Assembly: GCA_003049465.1 (NCBI GenBank)
Contig: PYSS01000081.1
Span: 1-64,000, forward strand
DNA: 64,000 bases
Direction of reading: 5' to 3'
Source of the DNA: Magnaporthiopsis rhizophila
Taxonomy: Eukaryota; Ascomycota; Sordariomycetes; Magnaporthales; Magnaporthaceae
Positions 59,843 to 64,000 of the stretch are shown in pieces (the stretch's first letter is position 1; every line of letters starts with the position of its first letter). The notes beneath the pieces were generated by a model, which was not told the DNA's origin, searched no databases, and was given only the letters and a program-made list of their open reading frames with translations. A program made the translations under genes and the position numbers.

Positions 59843-62800
59843 TTTTAACTGATTCTGTTTAGCACCTATCGGAGGTATAAATAATAAACAATCATATCGA
59901 TTGCAATTAAAAAAATCGAAACCGTTACCATTGATAGCAAGGATTATAACAATTTTGCTATCATTTTGAAAATTTTTATCGAAAAATTTGAGGAATTTAA
60001 AAAATAGCCCAAGGCTATTCCAACCTATAAATTCCCCACCCCAGACAAATATAACAGAAAAAAAGGCAAATTTAAAACTTTTCTTATGAAATACAAAAGC
60101 TATTTTAAAATTTACCAGGACAGTTTCCAAAACGATTATCAAAAAATAGTTTATGCTGCTATTTATTTTAATAACAAAATTAAAAACTGATTCAAGCCTG
60201 TATAGGCCGATTATTTTAAAGAAAATAATAAGTTAAGCAAATTTATCAAACTAATATTTGCGGGTTTCGATAAATTCGACGAAAAAATTGCTAAAATATT
60301 TGGGCAGGTGAACAAAAAAAAAGTGGCCGAAAAAGAGTTATTTTAGTTATGCTAAAAAAGATTAATATTTATTTATATCGCCGAATTCCAGCAATTAATT
60401 AATAAATTTAACTGGACAAAAAATACCAAAATATTTCAGTTTTATTAAAGATTGAGGGATAATATAAAAAATAAACTGGCCAAAAAAAGGCCCAAAAATT
60501 TTGTTAATTATATTATTAAAGGTATTTATATTAATAATAGGCTATATAAATAATGCCTGGAAAAAAAGGTTCAGTAATCCTAGCCAGTATAACAAAATAA
60601 TAAGGCAAATTAGAAAAAAGCCAAATAGCAACAATCTATTGCATATAAAATATATTTAGGACCAATAAACTTATTTGCAAAAGCCACATACCCTTAGCAG
60701 CAAAAAAAACCGCACGGGAAACAAAAATATATCAAATAGCAAAATGCTAAAAACGGAGGATGCTTTAGGTACAAATAACAGGGATATATTAAAAAAAACT
60801 ATCCCCAAAAATAGCAGTTAGCAATTATTTGATACATGGACCAGGAAAATAACCTGTATTTAGGAGTTTATTTAACTGAATGTATTATTTTAATAACGGA
60901 TGTAATATGCATAAATCGGACAAAAACAGATTAGGCTGGTACCCCTAATAAAGGCTGGCAGCCACCCGACAAATTAACAGGTTACAACTCCAAAAAAATA
61001 AAACCGAGGACCAAAAAAAAGGAAATCCAAAAAAAATAGGGCAATTATGTTAAATAAATAAAATATTAATAAATTCCAAATGTAAAAAGCCCATCCAGAA
61101 CCTTATTATAGCTTTGTTAAAAAAACAAAATACATTTCGACAGGTTTTATTAATATTTAAAAAATTATTAATCCAAAAAAAAGTATCGGATATTTTGGTT
61201 AAAAGCGAAAAGGAAGCTTTAACCAAAAACTGCATAAATAAATATACCTAACCAAAAAGCCGGAAAATAAGAACTTTAAATTAAGAAAATTCTGGGTATC
61301 TGCGGAAAAAAACCCCAAAAAGCATAAAAAATAGCGCATAAATATAATAAACAAGGGAAAAATGTACACCACGCTCAAAAATAAGGACGAAATATCCTAT
61401 CGAGGGGTTTATACCTATATTTATAAAATACTGGCGTACTTATTATTCGAAATATGGCCCAATAATCCAAAAGGATCCGGAAACCGCAAGTTGTACCGCA
61501 GGATGCTTGTAATAAAGGATGACGGTCGGCGCCTGGATTAGGGTCGAGATAACCAAATTGTTATTTATTACGGGAAAAATATGCACCAAGCACGGTATTA
61601 GAAAAACAATCCGTTTTTATACCAGCAAAACTATATAATTAGTGGGGATTATAAAAATTTAGCGGTAAACAGCCCGGGGCATGCAGGAATTTTTTGGGCA
61701 AAATGTTTGTATTATATTTGCAATAATCATTTGCTTAAAAAGTTAAAAAACGATTGGTTTCTAATAAGGAACAGCAAAAAGCCTCGAGGCTTGCCAAGGT
61801 AAAAATGGCAATTGCCCAAATGGCAAATTATATTACGCAATTATATCGAAAAAATAGCAGTATTTGCCTTAATATTCTATTATTTTATAATATATATGGC
61901 AGGGTTATTGCTGCATTATATTTGCAAAAAACCAAAATGCAAGTATTATGCTAAAAAAAAGGCCAAAAATTGGCAAATTAAATAATTTTACCCCGGTTAC
62001 CAGTACAAGCCAAAAAATTAGGGTGTTTTACCGAAACAAAAATTTGGTATGAACAAAAAAAAAAACGAATCAAAAAAACCCTAATAAAAATTACGGCAAA
62101 TTATCCATTTTATATCAGGAAAATGGTTAGGTGGCAAAAATAATAATTAATAATAATGGTTAATTGCAGATTTAATAAAAATTATATTGCACCAAAAACG
62201 GTAATAAAGTACGGTATACCGATATATCGGAAATAATAGCCATACGGTTTTAAAATTGTGGAAAAAAAACCAGTTATTTATAACGGTAGGATAATCGATT
62301 CAAAAATAGAATAATTCAGGTTTAAAATTGCAGGAAAAACCTGTAAGGTTATTTTGAATATTATAAATACAGAAAAAAAGAATTTAATTTTGGATTTCCC
62401 CTGGTTTAAAAAATTTAATTCTCTGATAAATTGGGTTTCGGAGGAAATTTAATAAAAGAAATTATTACCGGGAAATAAGGAAGCCTAATAGCCACGGGCC
62501 CCGAACCGTGGAAAATAGAAACCGGACAAGATTGTTATAATAATAGCAGGATTTGGTAATTAACCCTGGCAAACTGCACCGATAAAATTGTATTTATTAG
62601 ACAATATTAGCCTTAATAGCAAAAAACCCCGAGGATAAAAGGCGGGTTATAAAAAGAAATATAATTAAAATTGCAATCCAGGAAAAAATGCGATTAAAAA
62701 TAAAGGTTCAAAAACGGAAATAATAGAAAATCAAAACCAAAATTACAATCTGCCTAATAAATAAGTATATTAGTATTTAAAAAGTATTTTTAAAAAATAT

Positions 62801-64000
62801 TATAAATATTGGAGATTATTTTAGGAAAATCTGGAAATTATACTCCCAAAATACGGGCCGTTTAATTATAAAATCAAATTTAAACCAGAAGTATAATTCG
62901 GTTATTAAAAATTGTACCGGTTAAATTTTAAATAGCAAAAATTATTGCAAAAATAATTTGCGGAAAATTTATAAAAAGGTATTATTTAATTTTTGGATTT
63001 TCCGGTGGGATACGGAATTTTGTTCGTCCTAAAAAAAACCGGAAAAAAATGGATATATATCGATTATTATTTGTTAAACGAGGCTATAATAAAGGATCGA
63101 TATTTTTTGCTTTTTATCGATAAGTTATAAAACAGATTTGGCAAAGTTAAATAGTTTATGGTTTTGGATTTATGCAAAATATATAGCTTGTTAAGGATTA
63201 AGGAAAGAAATAAATGGAAAACTGCTTTCCGAATTTGGCTGGGAATGTACAAATTGCTAATGATAATTTTCGGGCTTATTAATGCACCAGCCACCTTTTA
63301 AAGGATAATTAATTATATATTACGGAAATACCTGGATATTTATACATTTGCTTATTTAAATAATATCCTGGTTTTTTCGGAAATATTAAAAAAATACAAA
63401 AAATATATGCACAAGGTTTTGCAAAAGTTATAAGGCGCAAAATTTTTAGTTAAACCCGAAAAATGCGCATGGCATATACAGGAAATTATTTTTTTAAAAT
63501 GTATAATTATGCCGGGTTAAGTACGGATAAAACCCAAAAAGGTACAGATTATAAAAAAATAGCCCAGATCGATTAATGTTAAAAAAATACAAGGTTTTCT
63601 GGGTTTTTTGAACTTTTACCGACAATTTATCCGGGATTTTAGCAAATTAGCCCTTTTATTTACGAATTTTACCAAAAATAACCACCAGTTTTATTAGGGG
63701 ATGCAAAAATAAAAAGCTTTTAACCTATTAAAAAAAGCCATAATATAAAAACTAATATTAGCTTTACCAAACCCAAACAAATCTTTCGAGGTTAAAATTA
63801 ATGTATCGGATTTTGCAATTGGGATATAATTTAATTAAAAAAATAATAGCAAAAGGTTACATTTTTGCGCTTTTCTGTTGCACAAATTTAATAAACCGAA
63901 ATTAAATTATCCAATTTATAATAAAAAGTTTATAATTATTATTTAAGTATTGGAAAAATAAAAAATATACCTGTGCCAAACAAACCACCAGGTTATAATT
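59365..64000 (+). mobile_element. Second Ty3/gypsy retrotransposon, RIP-degraded, truncated by the window end
   Basis: The 5' LTR is 59365-59842: it starts TGTTACGACCACAGC, shares the GCTGGCAGGGGAC and CCCCCAGC blocks with the element at 21.9 kb, and is followed by the same TTTTAACTGATTCTG-type sequence. Downstream lie a gag-like region (about 60000-60900) and a reverse transcriptase near 63180-63480 (LLMIIFGLINAPATF). Its active-site box at 63352-63363 reads YLNN instead of YLDD. RNase H-type sequence (GFLNFYRQFIRDFSKL) starts near 63590. Stops are frequent. Integrase and the 3' LTR should lie beyond position 64000. It is a diverged relative of the first element. Confidence 0.82.

Overview
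The window is nuclear DNA of a filamentous ascomycete (Pezizomycotina, probably a Sordariomycete; I cannot name the species). The reasons are short introns (43-179 bp, mostly GT...AG, often with CTAAC/CTGAC branch sites), GC-rich third codon positions, fungus-specific families (highly reducing PKS, Zn(II)2Cys6 regulator, HET protein, NACHT-WD40 NLR, asco-laccase) and long AT-rich blocks whose transposon genes are full of C-to-T and G-to-A changes, the signature of repeat-induced point mutation (RIP).

Layout. (1) 0.7-17.5 kb: a candidate secondary-metabolite locus. It holds a short-chain dehydrogenase (SDR, +), a 2473-aa highly reducing polyketide synthase (+, three exons, no methyltransferase domain), a Zn(II)2Cys6 regulator (-, four exons) and a secreted tyrosinase (-, seven exons). 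(2) 19.2-30.3 kb: an AT-rich block that resolves into three nested transposons. A Fot1/pogo-type element (copy 1) contains a second Fot1/pogo element (copy 2), which contains a chromodomain Ty3/gypsy LTR retrotransposon with a 5-bp target duplication. (3) 30.3-42.9 kb: a HET-domain gene split by a third Fot1/pogo element (copy 3, 43-bp perfect terminal inverted repeats, TA duplication), a fructosamine-kinase-family gene, and a 1788-aa NLR with a lipase-like SesB-type N-terminal domain, NACHT and WD40 repeats. (4) 42.9-51.4 kb: gene-poor DNA that is not AT-rich, with one unrecognised small spliced gene. (5) 51.4-55.2 kb: a secreted laccase with a Kex2 propeptide site and a C-terminal DSGL plug, then a small secreted 8-cysteine protein. 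(6) 58-64 kb: a second AT-rich block with the 5' part of another RIP-degraded gypsy element that runs off the window.

How the genes may work together. The PKS would build a reduced, unmethylated polyketide chain. The SDR and perhaps the tyrosinase could modify the product, and the adjacent regulator is the natural pathway-specific activator; this is inferred from position. The HET gene and the NLR suggest a non-self recognition region next to a transposon nest, with the HET gene currently interrupted. Laccase and the small secreted protein are separate secreted functions.

All exon boundaries were worked out by hand from splice signals, frame and family motifs. Totals are in frame in every multi-exon model given.
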